From contig JAQTYS010000188.1 in NCBI GenBank assembly GCA_028688175.1, forward strand, positions 1 through 5,408: 5,408 nt of DNA, read 5' to 3'. The position numbers were made by a program, and so were the translations under genes. This document shows positions 5,401-5,408 of this stretch, in pieces. The stretch's first letter is position 1. Each line of letters opens with the position of its first letter. The stretch comes from Methanothrix sp. GTDB lineage: Archaea > Halobacteriota > Methanosarcinia > Methanotrichales > Methanotrichaceae. The notes beneath the pieces are model-generated. The model was not told where the DNA came from. It saw only the letters and a program-made list of their open reading frames with translations, and did no database searches.

Positions 5401-5408
5401 GTCTCGAT
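5293..5408 (-). CDS. tnpB: TnpB (IS605/IS1341-type RNA-guided nuclease), C-terminal end only
   Basis: The minus strand, read from the right edge, encodes 37 residues before TAG (5295-5293). They begin R-D-I-N-A-S-L-N-I-R-T-L-G. The (D/H)RDxNAxxNI signature is the RuvC-III motif of TnpB, where the Asp is the third catalytic acid. It is followed by a polar tail, LRGRAYQDPTPTLSKLSKQVRSMT. TnpB is the transposon-encoded nuclease ancestral to Cas12; it uses an omegaRNA made from its own 3' end to cut target DNA and so retain the element. The rest of the gene (RuvC-I, RuvC-II and the zinc finger) lies outside the window, so I cannot tell whether it is intact or has a tnpA partner. The right-end hairpin directly after the stop supports the assignment. 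Confidence 0.82.
   Translation of the reverse strand, partial: RDINASLNIRTLGLRGRAYQDPTPTLSKLSKQVRSMT

Larger units (their letters stand above)
5256..5408 (-). mobile_element. Right end of an IS605/IS1341-type (TnpB) insertion sequence
   Basis: The element runs off the right edge of the window. Its inner boundary is inferred from the minus-strand sequence after the tnpB stop, GAAGCCCTGCCACTTCAGGG (5292-5273) and then GCATGGGAGGAAGTCAC ending at 5256. A short subterminal hairpin followed by GGGAGGAAGTCAC is typical of archaeal TnpB element right ends. These elements lack terminal inverted repeats and do not make target duplications, so the exact base of the junction needs comparison with an empty site or another copy. 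Confidence 0.7.

Noticed and set aside
1..5408. CRISPR array, tRNA or rRNA genes
   Set aside because: I saw no repeat-spacer pattern and no tRNA or rRNA signature in the window.

Overview
This window most likely comes from a methanogenic archaeon (Euryarchaeota). A Methanothrix-like or Methanomicrobia-like genome is my best guess, but I cannot name the species from the sequence alone. Three things point that way: an indolepyruvate:ferredoxin oxidoreductase / aryl-CoA ligase gene set, an archaeal-style ribbon-helix-helix DNA-binding protein, and an IS605/IS1341-type TnpB end. Start sites are preceded by Shine-Dalgarno motifs such as GGAG and GGTGATC. GC content is moderate.

The left two thirds (191-3824, plus strand) is a tight three-gene operon: iorA, iorB and a PaaK-type phenylacetate/aryl-CoA ligase. 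iorB and paaK overlap by ATGA (2538-2541). The end of the full iorA reading frame also overlaps iorB by ATGA (1945-1948). Together the enzymes interconvert aryl acids, aryl-CoA thioesters and arylpyruvates. Methanogens are known to use this set to turn phenylacetate or indoleacetate into aromatic amino acids; it can also run in the degradative direction. The main surprise is that iorA carries an in-frame UGA at codon 520 (1748-1750). The same frame then continues uninterrupted through the complete C-terminal 2x[4Fe-4S] ferredoxin domain to a second UGA at 1946-1948. The 190 bp upstream of the operon hold a helically phased tandem TGTACTA repeat that may be an operator.

The 172 bp at 3825-3996 separate convergent genes and contain two hairpins, one near each gene end. 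On the minus strand, 3997-4650 encodes a flavodoxin-fold NAD(P)H-dependent FMN reductase / iron-sulfur flavoprotein-like protein. Upstream of it, also on the minus strand, is a translationally coupled pair. The first member (about 4889-5195) is a ribbon-helix-helix plus winged-helix-like regulator with no usable start codon in its frame. The second (4710-4889) is a 59-aa unrecognised protein.

The right edge (about 5256-5408) is the 3' end of a TnpB transposon on the minus strand. It holds the last 37 codons of tnpB, including the RuvC-III DxN motif, and the right-end hairpin that would form the 3' scaffold of an omegaRNA. The presumed guide would be read from the flanking DNA just upstream of the start-less regulator gene, so the insertion and the damage to that gene's 5' end are next to each other.
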